This document shows positions 1 through 9,081 of a DNA stretch of 64,000 nucleotides, piece after piece. Numbering within the stretch: position 1 is the stretch's first letter; each line of letters begins with the position of its first letter. The position numbers and the translations under genes are program-made. Where the stretch lies: contig OZ245999.1 in the NCBI GenBank assembly GCA_965230265.1, positions 682,001 through 746,000 of the forward strand, in the 5' to 3' direction. This DNA comes from JAJFKX01 sp965230265 (lineage in GTDB: Bacteria > Pseudomonadota > Gammaproteobacteria > Xanthomonadales > Wenzhouxiangellaceae). Below the pieces are notes generated by a model. It ran no database searches, was not told the DNA's origin, and saw only the letters and a program-made list of their open reading frames with translations.

Positions 1-386
1 TGAGAAAACAAAAACCAGGTGGCCACGACAAAAAAGCTCAGGCTCACCATCAGCATGGCATCGCGGACCCGGTTTAATTCAAATGACTTGAGGATCAGCA
101 TGCAGCACAGCAGTTGGCTGCCCGGTAAACGGCCCCATATGCCCTGGTTAAGCCAGAAGATGGTAAATACAGCGATCAGCACAGCCAGGGTACGCAAAGC
201 CCAGTGTGGGTTGCGATAATGCTTGCTGATTCGCCATACAGTAATGATGACCAGACACAGAGCCAATAAGATTGGCATCCGGGTTAAATGCGGCAATACC
301 GCAAACATGGCGGTGCCCATTACCCATTGCACCACTGAGTGTGGAATCTGCAGCTTTTTGGGCATGGTGGTGGCTATTTTCACCAT
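1..386 (-). CDS. TgpA-type transglutaminase (DUF3488), N-terminal part only
   Basis: The frame is open from an ATG at 386 to the left edge, giving about 128 residues. It begins MVKIATTMPKKL and has at least four hydrophobic stretches, as in the N-terminal membrane domain of TgpA-like proteins. The periplasmic transglutaminase domain would lie outside the window. The start sits one base after the stop of the DUF58 gene, so the two are translationally coupled. The MoxR / DUF58 / DUF3488-transglutaminase order is a common gammaproteobacterial set, and this context carries much of the call. A second in-frame ATG at 365 (MPKKL) is possible. The exact role of the family is poorly known; the P. aeruginosa homologue is essential. 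Confidence 0.8.
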   Translation of the reverse strand, partial: MVKIATTMPKKLQIPHSVVQWVMGTAMFAVLPHLTRMPILLALCLVIITVWRISKHYRNPHWALRTLAVLIAVFTIFWLNQGIWGRLPGSQLLCCMLILKSFELNRVRDAMLMVSLSFFVVATWFLFS

Positions 387-387
387 A

Positions 388-1425
388 TCAGCTGGACTCA
401 CTTACAGATTGGTCGGGGCCGTTGTTTTGCCATAATGCGAGTGCTCGCAGACACTGATGTTGATGCTCTGTGCCTTTACCAGCAGCGACCTGTAAGCCAG
501 GCAATGACAACCCATAGCGTAAACCACGCTGCTCAGCGATTAGCACCCAGCTGGTCAATACCCGCAATCCCTGCTCATTGTCGGTGGTGCCGGTTTGAGA
601 TAGCTTGAATAACAGTTCAGTAAATGCGGTGGGTGGCTCTTCACGGCTGATCATTTTGCCCATACGTGCGGTGGCTTTCCAGGCAATGTCCTTTAAGTGA
701 TCACCCGGCCGGTAATCACGCAGTCCAGCAAAATCTGCATCCGGTTCAGATTGCAGGTTGCGCCGACCATCACCACTGGCGGGTGCCGGCAAAGGCGGGG
801 GGTTATCCAGACGCTGTGGATAGACCAGACAACGTTGTTCAGGATGAATCCATGACCAGGCGCGAAACAGACCGAGGGGGTAAATGCTGCTTAATCGTAG
901 ACGCGGACACTCCAACCAGCCACGTTGCTGGCTTGGGATGGTGACTTCCAGTACACCGCTGTGTTCGGCTTGCAAGGTCAGTCGAGTTAACTCCACAGGT
1001 TTGTCCGAATTAATAATCCGTGCTTTGCTGCCTGCGCCTTCATCCAGTTCCAGAATAGGCCTTTCGAACCCCTGTCGCTCATACAAATTTAAACGAAAAT
1101 AAGCCGGTTCACCTGCAAAAACGGGTCGCACATGTACCGTGCCAATGTCCAGTCCGGAAAGGTTTCGCCAGGTTCGGAATGTTGATAGTTGTGCTGCGGT
1201 AGCCAGCAGAAAAGCCAGCAATAGCGCAGCATTGTTATTGTAGTTTAATGCACCTAATAACATTGCTGTTAGCAATAAACCAAAGGTGACGCCAAAACGG
1301 GTAGGCAAAATGTATACCTGCCGATAAGCAATGGTAAACGGCGGTGCCAATGGGCCGCGTTGTTGCAGCCAACGTTGAAAACGTGGCTGTCGGATGATCC
1401 AGCTCGATAGGCTCAAACTGCGCAT
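388..1425 (-). CDS. DUF58 domain-containing membrane-anchored protein
   Basis: This 345-residue protein has two adjacent hydrophobic segments at about 43-59 and 65-81, a soluble middle part with the PLGLFRAW motif at 183-190, and the DUF58 signature YRPGDHLKDIAWKATAR at about 238-254. DUF58 proteins carry a von Willebrand A-like fold and typically work with a MoxR AAA+ ATPase. That ATPase is encoded immediately upstream (stop at 1444, 18 bases before this start), and a TgpA-like gene follows directly. The ATG at 1425 is the obvious start. The molecular function is unknown; a chaperone-like or envelope-assembly role is inferred from the family. Confidence 0.93.
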   Translation of the reverse strand: MRSLSLSSWIIRQPRFQRWLQQRGPLAPPFTIAYRQVYILPTRFGVTFGLLLTAMLLGALNYNNNAALLLAFLLATAAQLSTFRTWRNLSGLDIGTVHVRPVFAGEPAYFRLNLYERQGFERPILELDEGAGSKARIINSDKPVELTRLTLQAEHSGVLEVTIPSQQRGWLECPRLRLSSIYPLGLFRAWSWIHPEQRCLVYPQRLDNPPPLPAPASGDGRRNLQSEPDADFAGLRDYRPGDHLKDIAWKATARMGKMISREEPPTAFTELLFKLSQTGTTDNEQGLRVLTSWVLIAEQRGLRYGLSLPGLQVAAGKGTEHQHQCLRALALWQNNGPDQSVSESS

Positions 1426-1443
1426 AACTGAACGCTGTTAAGT

Positions 1444-2451
1444 TTAAGGGACAGTGGTGGTTTGCAGAATGTTTTCTGCAATGCTGGCCGGATCAGGGGT
1501 CTTTTCGCTTTGCTGTTCAACCACTTTTAAACGATGACCAGCCAAAGGCACAAACATTATTTGTACATCTTCTGGTAATACATGCCGACGATGGTTCAGC
1601 AAGGCATGAGCCCGACTGGCACGCAATAACGCCAACCCGGCACGAGGGCTGAGGCCAACGCTGATTTGTGCATGCTCACGGGTGGCGTGCAACAGTGTTT
1701 GAACATAATCCAACAGGGCTTTACTGGCGTGTACCTGGTCAACCTGTTGGCTGAGCGCCAATAGTTTATCGGTATCTAAAATGGCTTGAGCCGAATTGAG
1801 CAGCGATTGCCGATCGGGTTGTTCCAATAACAAACGCTCAGCATGTGCAGGTGGATAACCCAGCGTGATTTTTAATAAAAAGCGATCCAGTTGTGAGTCA
1901 GGCAATAACCAGGTGCCGGCCATATCGACCGGGTTCTGAGTGGCAATGACAAAAAATGGTGAGGGCAGTTGATGTTGTTGGCCATCAACGGTGACATGCT
2001 CTTCAGCCATGGCTTCGAGTAAGGCGCTTTGGGTTCTGGGTGGTGCGCGGTTAATTTCATCGGCCAATACGATTTGGCTGAATATCGGCCCTGGTTGAAA
2101 GGCAAAACGCTCAGTGGTTTGGCTATAAACCGATACGCCGACCACATCGGCGGGCAGCAGATCACTGGTGAATTGGATGCGTCTGAAATCCAGTCCCAAA
2201 GTGCAGGCCAAAGCATGTGCCAGTGTGGTTTTTCCAACTCCCGGCAAATCTTCGACCAACACATGACCGCCAGCCAGCAGGCTGCAAAATGCCAGACGTA
2301 CAGCGTCGGGGTGACCAAGAACAATACGATTTACCTGAGCGATGGCTTTACCCAGGTCATTCAGTAAAGTTTCAGGCAACGCTGGTTGGTCGATATCGCT
2401 GGCTGGCGTTGGTGTAACCGACGTTAGTCTGGTTTGTGATTCAGTATGCAT
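1444..2451 (-). CDS. MoxR family AAA+ ATPase
   Basis: The 335-residue protein has a Walker A at 71-75 (GVGKT, preceded by EDLP), a Walker B at about 127-133 (IVLADEINRAPP, the hallmark MoxR form), and a C-terminal lid with SPRAGLALLRASRAHAL. An AGGGA ribosome binding site lies seven bases before the ATG. MoxR ATPases act as chaperone-like remodelers, usually with a VWA-type partner. Here the partner is the DUF58 protein encoded 18 bases downstream. The first 30 residues are rich in Ser, Thr and Pro and look disordered. The gene follows the HAD phosphatase after about 100 bases, so it may have its own promoter. Confidence 0.95.
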   Translation of the reverse strand: MHTESQTRLTSVTPTPASDIDQPALPETLLNDLGKAIAQVNRIVLGHPDAVRLAFCSLLAGGHVLVEDLPGVGKTTLAHALACTLGLDFRRIQFTSDLLPADVVGVSVYSQTTERFAFQPGPIFSQIVLADEINRAPPRTQSALLEAMAEEHVTVDGQQHQLPSPFFVIATQNPVDMAGTWLLPDSQLDRFLLKITLGYPPAHAERLLLEQPDRQSLLNSAQAILDTDKLLALSQQVDQVHASKALLDYVQTLLHATREHAQISVGLSPRAGLALLRASRAHALLNHRRHVLPEDVQIMFVPLAGHRLKVVEQQSEKTPDPASIAENILQTTTVP

Positions 2452-2554
2452 GAAACTTCCCTGATGCGCTGGTAATTAAAAGAGTCATACCTGTGACCAT
2501 AAAAAACTGTAAGGTTCAGTATACATAGGCTTGCAAGGTGGATTCAGAAAACAT

Positions 2555-3226
2555 CTATTTGATGATTTCGACATTGGCCCCAAGAATATGGCGTACACGG
2601 AGCAAAGTATAAAGCTTAGGGCGCACTAAAACCGGGTGGTTTGCGAGTTTTAACAAATACCGGTCTGATACCGAGTCAGTGTATACGTAGGACCATGGCG
2701 GGGTAATCTGGTGAGCAGCCAGGCAGGATAATTTATGTTTGCCATAACAATGTGGCTGGCTGATGTATCCACCGCACCAGCGCTTTTTGCGGCTACCAAT
2801 GACCTTGATGTTTCCCAGCCCAAGACCCTCAAGAATCAGTTGTGCCATTTTTTGCCAGCAACCAGTCACGATGACGACTTTATCGCCATTCATCAGATGT
2901 GTCTGTAGGCGTTGCCAGGTGGCATCAATGCGGTAGAGTTCTGGGTGGCTGGCTGTGTGGTCAGTCAGTTGTTTCAAGCAACGCTTTATTTGCTTTTTAC
3001 TCATACCAACCGTACTAAGCCATAAATAGATTGATACGCCCAAACGCTTGCTGGGTGGGAAAAACACCAGAGGTAGCACAATGGGGCTGGCCAGCAACAT
3101 GATGATGATCGGCCAACCTCTGCTGCGGGCAAAGGCTAAAATCATGCGTGTACCGTTATCGCCGCTGACCAGGGTACCGTCAAAATCAAATAGAACCCAC
3201 AGCGCTGATGTTTGATCGGCTGACAT
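2555..3226 (-). CDS. HAD-IB family phosphatase, PgpC-like
   Basis: A 223-residue protein with HAD motif I DFDGT at 14-18, motif II TGC at 121-123 (preceded by VVIV), and motif IV TDSVSD around 183-188. A hydrophobic segment at about 38-57 sits in the cap position. This layout (membrane-inserting cap, YxxYTDS-like motif IV) resembles phosphatidylglycerophosphate phosphatase PgpC (YfhB), which makes phosphatidylglycerol. The substrate is not proven here, and a SerB-like or other phosphatase cannot be excluded. The ATG lies 32 bases after the lpd stop, inside the loop of a 9-bp inverted repeat (3213-3239), and no Shine-Dalgarno sequence precedes it. Confidence 0.8.
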   Translation of the reverse strand: MSADQTSALWVLFDFDGTLVSGDNGTRMILAFARSRGWPIIIMLLASPIVLPLVFFPPSKRLGVSIYLWLSTVGMSKKQIKRCLKQLTDHTASHPELYRIDATWQRLQTHLMNGDKVVIVTGCWQKMAQLILEGLGLGNIKVIGSRKKRWCGGYISQPHCYGKHKLSCLAAHQITPPWSYVYTDSVSDRYLLKLANHPVLVRPKLYTLLRVRHILGANVEIIK

Positions 3227-3239
3227 ATTCAGCCGATCA
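3213..3239 (-). promoter_or_regulatory. Hairpin with HAD start codon in the loop
   Basis: A perfect 9-bp inverted repeat (TGATCGGCT and AGCCGATCA) surrounds a 9-base spacer. Read on the minus strand, the spacer is GAATATGTC and contains the ATG of the downstream HAD gene. It follows the lpd stop by about 20 bases. It could stabilise the upstream lpd mRNA or modulate translation of the HAD gene. There is no T-run, so it is not an intrinsic terminator. Confidence 0.6.
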
Positions 3240-3258
3240 GGCGGGTGAAAAAGAGGGT

Positions 3259-4692
3259 TTAATTGACGCGGTGAATGGCACGCTTGTCGACATTTAATGC
3301 GGCCTCGTGGACTGCTTCCGACAGGGTTGGGTGCGCATGCACAATGCGCGCCAGATCCTCAGCACTACCGGCAAACTCCATCGTGACCACACACTCAGCA
3401 ATTAACTCTGATGCGTTGGCGCCGATGATGTGAGCACCCAGCAGTCGGTCAGTTTCTGCATCAGCAAGTAACTTAACCATACCACTGGCATCACCCATGG
3501 CCAGGCCACGGCCAGTAGCGGCAAATGGAAAGCTGCCGCTGGTGTATTCCACACCGGCCTGTTGTAGTTCTTGTTCAGTTTTCCCCACCCAGGCAATTTC
3601 CGGATCGGTATAAATCACCCACGGCACGGTGTCCAGGTTCATGTGCCCGGCCTGCCCGGCGATGGTCTCTGCCACCGCAATACCTTCTTCTGAACCTTTA
3701 TGTGCCAGCATTGGACCACGCACTGCATCACCGATGGCCCAGATGTTTTCTGCGCTGGTTCGGCAGTGCTCATCGACTTCGATCTGGCCTCGCTGATTAA
3801 TGGTCACACCAGTGTCGTCGCCGAGTAAGCCTTCAGTATGCGCCCGACGGCCAACGGCTACCAGCAAACGATCAACGGTGATGGCGTCTTCACCGGCTTT
3901 GGTTTCCAGCTTGACATGCACTTCACCTTCTTTAATTTCGGCGCTTTGCACTTTGGTGCCCAGACGAATATCCAGGCCCTGTTTTTTAAATTCGCGACCG
4001 GCAGTTTTACCGATATCCTTGTCAGCAGCAGCCAACAGGTCATCCAGTGCTTCCAGTAAAATCACGTCTGCGCCCAGTCGTTTCCAGACACTGCCCAGTT
4101 CCAGTCCAATGACACCGGCACCGATAACACCCAAACGCTGGGGTACTTGAGCGAATTCAAGGGCGCCTTCATTATCGACGATGTATTGACCATCGTATTC
4201 CACATTGGGGATGGCTATGGGAACCGAGCCAGAAGCCAGGATGACATGCTCGGCGCTGATAATTTGTGTTTCGGCATCATTTGTTGATGATGTAACCTCG
4301 ACTTTACGTCCCGCCAAAAGTTTGCCGTGGCCGCAAATGAATTCAACTTTATTGCTTTTGAATAACTGTCTTACACCACCGGTTAATTGTTTAACAATTC
4401 TATCCTTGCGCTCCAGCATGGTATTGACATCCATGCTGACTTCACCAGAAACATTGATCCCATGTGCAGTATATTGATGTTGCAGATGATGATAATGTTT
4501 GCTGGAATCCAGCAGTGCCTTGGAAGGAATACAACCCACATTCAGGCAGGTACCACCGGGTGCAGGTTTGTCGTCTTTGCCCAGTCGCTCGTCAATACAG
4601 GCAGTTTTTAAGCCTAGCTGGGCTGCGCGAATAGCAGCTACATAACCGGCTGGACCGCCACCGATAACGATGACGTCAAAATGCTCGCTCAT
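3259..4692 (-). CDS. lpd: Dihydrolipoyl dehydrogenase (E3)
   Basis: E3 subunit of 2-oxoacid dehydrogenase complexes, which re-oxidises dihydrolipoamide with NAD+. The 477-residue protein starts with an FAD-binding Rossmann motif (VIVIGGGPAGYVAA, 7-20). It has the redox-active disulfide cysteines at 49 and 54 (GGTCLNVGC), a second NAD-binding GxGxxG (GVIGAGVIGLELG) and the C-terminal active-site HPTLSE motif. Length is normal for the family. The ATG at 4692 is preceded by TAGGA at suitable spacing. Position directly after sucA and sucB indicates that it serves the 2-oxoglutarate dehydrogenase complex, and possibly pyruvate dehydrogenase too. Confidence 0.97.
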   Translation of the reverse strand: MSEHFDVIVIGGGPAGYVAAIRAAQLGLKTACIDERLGKDDKPAPGGTCLNVGCIPSKALLDSSKHYHHLQHQYTAHGINVSGEVSMDVNTMLERKDRIVKQLTGGVRQLFKSNKVEFICGHGKLLAGRKVEVTSSTNDAETQIISAEHVILASGSVPIAIPNVEYDGQYIVDNEGALEFAQVPQRLGVIGAGVIGLELGSVWKRLGADVILLEALDDLLAAADKDIGKTAGREFKKQGLDIRLGTKVQSAEIKEGEVHVKLETKAGEDAITVDRLLVAVGRRAHTEGLLGDDTGVTINQRGQIEVDEHCRTSAENIWAIGDAVRGPMLAHKGSEEGIAVAETIAGQAGHMNLDTVPWVIYTDPEIAWVGKTEQELQQAGVEYTSGSFPFAATGRGLAMGDASGMVKLLADAETDRLLGAHIIGANASELIAECVVTMEFAGSAEDLARIVHAHPTLSEAVHEAALNVDKRAIHRVN

Positions 4693-4758
4693 ACAATTAT
4701 TCCTAAAATATTATTGGTTATAACAGTGTTTGTTACAGTTGCATAATGCCGGTGTCGT

Positions 4759-5937
4759 TTACAGACCCAATAGCATTCTTGCCGGGTCTTCCAGGGCCTC
4801 TTTGACACTGACCAAAAACTGTACCGCATCTTTGCCATCGATGATTCGGTGATCATAGCTCAGCGCGATATACATCATTGGTCTGGCAACCACTTCACCA
4901 TTTTCTACCACTGGTCGTTCTTTAATGGTGTGCATGCCCAATATGGCGCTTTGTGGCGGGTTAATCAAAGGGGTGGACAGTAAAGAACCAAATACCCCTC
5001 CATTGGTGACAGTAAAGGTGCCGCCTTGCAAATCTTCCAGTGCCAGGCTGCCATCACGGGCCTGACTGGCGTAGGCACGAATTTGCTCTTCGATTTGTGC
5101 CAACGACATCAGATGGGCGTTACGCAGTACCGGCACAACCAGTCCACGATCGATGGACACAGCCACACCGATATCCTGATAGCCGTGATAGACGATTTCC
5201 TCGCCTTCTACAGAAGCATTCACGATAGGGTGTTTTTGTAAAGCTTCACAACAGGCCTTAACAAAAAACGACATAAAGCCCAGGCGTACACCATGGGTCT
5301 TTTCGAAGTCTTCCTTATAGCGTGCACGTAGATCTTTTACTGCCTGCAGATTAACTTCATTGAACGAAGTCAAAATGGCAGCAGTGTTTTGCGCTTCTTT
5401 CATGCGCTCAGCAATACGGCTGCGCAGACGGGTCATTTTGACTCGTTCCTCTGGGCGTGCGCCACCCGATTGCAGGTGTTTGAGCATATCACCTTTGGTA
5501 ATCCGGCCACCGCGGCCACTGCCTTCTACCTGACTGGTATCGACATCGTTTTCGGCAGCAATTTTCCGGGCAGCAGGTGGTAGATCGGCATCGGCTTTTT
5601 TGGGTTCAGGCGTTGCACTGTTCGTTGAATCGCTGCTAGCTGTTGTGTCACTATGATTGTCTGCACCAGCAGCACTGTGATCAGCTGTGTCTTCAATTTC
5701 CTGTTCATCCAGCAATGCCAGTATTTCGCCACTGGTGACAGTTGCTCCTACTTCCTGGCTGATGGATTGGATGACACCATCAACAGGTGCAGGAACTTCC
5801 AATACCACTTTGTCGGTTTCCAGATCAACGATGTTCTCATCACGCCGGACGATATCGCCAGCCTGTTTGTGCCAGGTCGCTACCACAGCATCGCTAACGG
5901 ATTCCGGCAACGCCGGGACTTTGACTTCAATGCTCAT
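4759..5937 (-). CDS. sucB: Dihydrolipoyllysine succinyltransferase (E2 of OGDH)
   Basis: E2 core of 2-oxoglutarate dehydrogenase, transferring succinyl from lipoyl-lysine to CoA. From the ATG at 5937 (MSIEVKVPALPESVSD) it is 392 residues. It has one lipoyl domain with the lipoylated lysine at 43 (LETDKVV), an Asp/Ser/Thr-rich linker at about 80-115, a peripheral E3-binding domain at about 119-153, and a catalytic domain ending with the active-site His363 and Asp367 (SYDHRIIDG). A TTG at 5955 extends the frame by six codons but has no homology support, whereas GGAG lies 12 bases before the chosen ATG. It sits between sucA and lpd in an evident operon. Confidence 0.96.
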   Translation of the reverse strand: MSIEVKVPALPESVSDAVVATWHKQAGDIVRRDENIVDLETDKVVLEVPAPVDGVIQSISQEVGATVTSGEILALLDEQEIEDTADHSAAGADNHSDTTASSDSTNSATPEPKKADADLPPAARKIAAENDVDTSQVEGSGRGGRITKGDMLKHLQSGGARPEERVKMTRLRSRIAERMKEAQNTAAILTSFNEVNLQAVKDLRARYKEDFEKTHGVRLGFMSFFVKACCEALQKHPIVNASVEGEEIVYHGYQDIGVAVSIDRGLVVPVLRNAHLMSLAQIEEQIRAYASQARDGSLALEDLQGGTFTVTNGGVFGSLLSTPLINPPQSAILGMHTIKERPVVENGEVVARPMMYIALSYDHRIIDGKDAVQFLVSVKEALEDPARMLLGL

Positions 5938-6029
5938 AATATTTGCATGCTCCAAAAAAACTCGTTGTCTCTATTCAGTCATATAAATTAGTAATGAACA
6001 CTCGTTTTATGAGTATCCAAAGGCATTCA

Positions 6030-8897
6030 TTATTGGTTGGATGCTTTGTCAATGGGTTTTCCCAATGGTTGATCTTGAGCCGATGAACTCAGCTTTAAAG
6101 CATCTTTGACCAGTTCCGTTTGTTCCCGGGCATGGGCTTTTGCATAACCCACGGCCGGTGAGGCCAATTCAGCGCGACCCGCGTAACTTAACGTCTGGTT
6201 TTCCGTCAGGCAGCGCTGAATGCGATCGCGCAGGACAAACCATGCGCCCTGATTGAGCGGTTCCTCCTGACACCAGACGACTTCGTCAGCCAGTGCGTAA
6301 CGCTCGAACAGTGCCTGTACCTCTCGTTTGGGGAAAGGATAAAGTTGTTCCAGACGAGCAATGGCAATGTCTTCAATGTTGTTTTCAGCCCGTGCAGTGG
6401 CCAGGTCAAAGTAAACTTTGCCAGAGCACAAAATCAGACGCTTAACATCTTTGGGCTGAATAGCGTTATCGACTTCGTCCAATACCACCTGATAACCACC
6501 AATTGCCAGTTCGTTCAAATGGGACACCGAGGCTTTATGCCGCAGCAGGCTTTTCGGTGTCATGACCACCAGTGGTTTGCGATACGGCCGTAACATTTGC
6601 CGCCGTATCATATGGAAAAACTGTGAGGGCAGGCTGGGAATACAAACCTGGATGTTGTCTTGTGCGCACAATTGCAAAAAACGCTCCAAGCGTGCAGACG
6701 AGTGCTCTGGCCCTTGACCTTCGTAACCATGCGGCAAAAATAGGGTCAGCCCACAAAGTCGGCCCCATTTGGTTTCACCAGAAGTGATGAACTGGTCTAT
6801 GACGACCTGAGCACCGTTGGCAAAATCACCGAATTGAGCTTCCCAGATCACCATCGTTTGCGGGTCTGTACTGGCATAGCCGTATTCAAAGCCCATGACG
6901 GCTTCTTCTGACAGTAAGGAATCAATCACGGTGACGTTGTGTTTGTCTTCTGTAAATCGTTCTAAAGGCAAAATACATCGACCGGTATTTTGGTCATGCA
7001 AAATGGCATGTCGATGGAAAAACGTGCCACGGCCGGAATCTTGACCGACCAATCGTAAGCCATGGCCTTGCTCAATCAAGCTGGCATAAGCCACATTCTC
7101 GGCGAAGCCCCAGTCCATTGGTATTTCACCGGCGCCCATTTTTTTTCTGTCGTCGATGACTTTTTGTACTCTGGCGTGCAGTTTGAAGTCATCGGGTAAT
7201 TTGGTCATTGTATCGGCGATACGTTGAACGGCTTCCGGCTTCAGTGTTGTGTCAGCAGCGTCATCCCAGTGCACACCCAGGTACGGTGTCCAGTCGACAT
7301 GACCTTCTTCGGCACCTGTGCTGTCGCGTACATCGGTGACCGGTTCACCATTGTCCAGATGCTGCCGGTAATCGTTTTGCATCTGTTTTACATCATTGGT
7401 AGATAGCAAACCGGCTTCGATCATTTTATTGGCAAACAGCTCACGGGTGGTGGGTAGTTCCCGAATCACCTGGTACATGATCGGCTGAGTTGCTGAGGGT
7501 TCGTCGGCTTCATTGTGGCCGTGCCGGCGGTAGCAGACCAAATCGATAATCACATCTTTTTGGAATTCCTGACGAAAATCATCTGCCATTTTGCACACAA
7601 ATACCACCGCTTCCGGGTCGTTGGCATTGACATGGAAAATCGGTGCCTGCACCATTTTGGCGACTTCGGTGCAATACAAGGTAGAGCGCGCATCCAGAGG
7701 GTTGGACGTGGTAAAACCAACCTGGTTATTGACCACTACATGCACCGTCCCGCCCACAGCAAAACCACGTGCCTGGGACATATTAAACAATTCCATGATC
7801 ACGCCCTGGCCGGCAAATGCAGCATCACCATGCACCAGCACGGGCAATACCTTGCCAAACTCACCACGGTTGTTTTTGATCTGACGCGCGCGTGCAGAAC
7901 CGACCACTACCGGATCAACAATTTCCAGATGTGAAGGGTTAAAAGCCAGCGCCATATGCAGACTGCCACCTTCGGTATCAAGGTCAGCGCTGTAGCCCAG
8001 ATGGTATTTTACATCGCCGGCACCATTGCCATTGTTGGCTGTGCCATCGAACTCGGCAAACAATTTGGTGCTGGGCTTGCCCAGGATATTCAGCAATACA
8101 TTCAAACGCCCACGGTGCGCCATGCCGATGACCGCTTGCTTGGTGCCATTAGCGCCAGTGTGCAACATGAGCTCATGCAATAACGGGATCAGACTGTCGC
8201 CGCCTTCCAGTGAAAACCGTTTCTGCCCCACGTATTTAGTGTGCAGATAGCGTTCCAGCCCTTCGGCTGCTGTCAGTTTTCCAAGAATACGCATCCGGGT
8301 TTGTTTGGATTGAGTAAAATCACCCTGGCAGCCTTCCAGTCGTTCCTGCAGCCAGCGGCGCTGGCTGGTATCGGTGATATGAATATATTCGGTACCAATA
8401 CTGCGGCAATATGTCTTTTCCAGCAACTCAATGATGGCATCCAGCCGCATACGTTCAGGCGCGGCCAAAGAACCGGTATCGAACTCACGTGAGAGATCGC
8501 TTTGATCCAGATCATGCGTTTCCAGATTCAGATCCGGTACTTCGGGACGATGGCTTAAACCGAGTGGGTCCAGTTGGGCTTTTTGGTGGCCGCGAACACG
8601 ATAGGCATTCAGTAATTTCAGTACCCCGGCCTGTTTGTGATCATCACCTGCAGCCCGGTTATCCCCTCCAAGCCCGCCGAGGCGATAATGGCCGCTGCCG
8701 GCCAATTGCTGAAAACGTGCCAGCACTGCGGAGTGGCTGGGCTCGTCACTTTCCGATAGTTCTGCAAACAGCTCTTGCCAATGATCCGCGACTGAATCGG
8801 GGTTGGCCAGCCAACGTTCAAACTGGTCTTCAACATAGGCGGCATTGGTGCCACCCAAATGGGATGTCTGGTACTGTTGTTTTAGCGATGTGCTCAC
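6030..8897 (-). CDS. sucA: 2-oxoglutarate dehydrogenase E1 component
   Basis: Thiamine-diphosphate E1 of the OGDH complex, decarboxylating 2-oxoglutarate and passing succinyl to SucB. About 955 residues with typical E1o features: an N-terminal targeting segment (AAYVEDQFERWLANPDSV), the GMAHRGRLNVL and GDAAFAGQGV regions of the ThDP site, and C-terminal LEQLYPFP and QEEPLNQGAW. I chose the GTG at 8897 because its N-terminus aligns with E. coli SucA; an upstream GTG at 8933 adds 12 residues, and neither has a clear ribosome binding site. It is first in sucA-sucB-lpd, and sucC/sucD are not adjacent. A TATAAT on the same strand lies at 9015-9010. Confidence 0.96.
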   Translation of the reverse strand: MSTSLKQQYQTSHLGGTNAAYVEDQFERWLANPDSVADHWQELFAELSESDEPSHSAVLARFQQLAGSGHYRLGGLGGDNRAAGDDHKQAGVLKLLNAYRVRGHQKAQLDPLGLSHRPEVPDLNLETHDLDQSDLSREFDTGSLAAPERMRLDAIIELLEKTYCRSIGTEYIHITDTSQRRWLQERLEGCQGDFTQSKQTRMRILGKLTAAEGLERYLHTKYVGQKRFSLEGGDSLIPLLHELMLHTGANGTKQAVIGMAHRGRLNVLLNILGKPSTKLFAEFDGTANNGNGAGDVKYHLGYSADLDTEGGSLHMALAFNPSHLEIVDPVVVGSARARQIKNNRGEFGKVLPVLVHGDAAFAGQGVIMELFNMSQARGFAVGGTVHVVVNNQVGFTTSNPLDARSTLYCTEVAKMVQAPIFHVNANDPEAVVFVCKMADDFRQEFQKDVIIDLVCYRRHGHNEADEPSATQPIMYQVIRELPTTRELFANKMIEAGLLSTNDVKQMQNDYRQHLDNGEPVTDVRDSTGAEEGHVDWTPYLGVHWDDAADTTLKPEAVQRIADTMTKLPDDFKLHARVQKVIDDRKKMGAGEIPMDWGFAENVAYASLIEQGHGLRLVGQDSGRGTFFHRHAILHDQNTGRCILPLERFTEDKHNVTVIDSLLSEEAVMGFEYGYASTDPQTMVIWEAQFGDFANGAQVVIDQFITSGETKWGRLCGLTLFLPHGYEGQGPEHSSARLERFLQLCAQDNIQVCIPSLPSQFFHMIRRQMLRPYRKPLVVMTPKSLLRHKASVSHLNELAIGGYQVVLDEVDNAIQPKDVKRLILCSGKVYFDLATARAENNIEDIAIARLEQLYPFPKREVQALFERYALADEVVWCQEEPLNQGAWFVLRDRIQRCLTENQTLSYAGRAELASPAVGYAKAHAREQTELVKDALKLSSSAQDQPLGKPIDKASNQ

Positions 8898-9009
8898 GGT
8901 TAGTGTCTGTATCTGTCGTGTCTGTGACAGCACTGATTCAGGGTGCTGCGATGTCAGTTGTGCCTTAAAAATATGTGACTTGAACCAGATCGGCGGTACT
9001 TAACCTTTA

Positions 9010-9015
9010 ATTATA
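9010..9015 (-). promoter_or_regulatory. Possible -10 element of the sucA promoter
   Basis: A perfect TATAAT on the minus strand in the gap between roxA and sucA, about 110 bases before the chosen sucA start. The expected -35 position (GTGTGT) is poor, so the promoter would need an activator or be weak. Support is motif only. Confidence 0.35.
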
Positions 9016-9081
9016 AAACCATTGGCGCACAAACACACCCTTGCGTATGTGATAAACCGGAGCCACAGCCTATATGACAGG

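Noticed and set aside
8489..8968. 159-residue plus-strand frame antisense to sucA
   Set aside because: Lies over the conserved N-terminal region of sucA with no start signal or recognisable domain.
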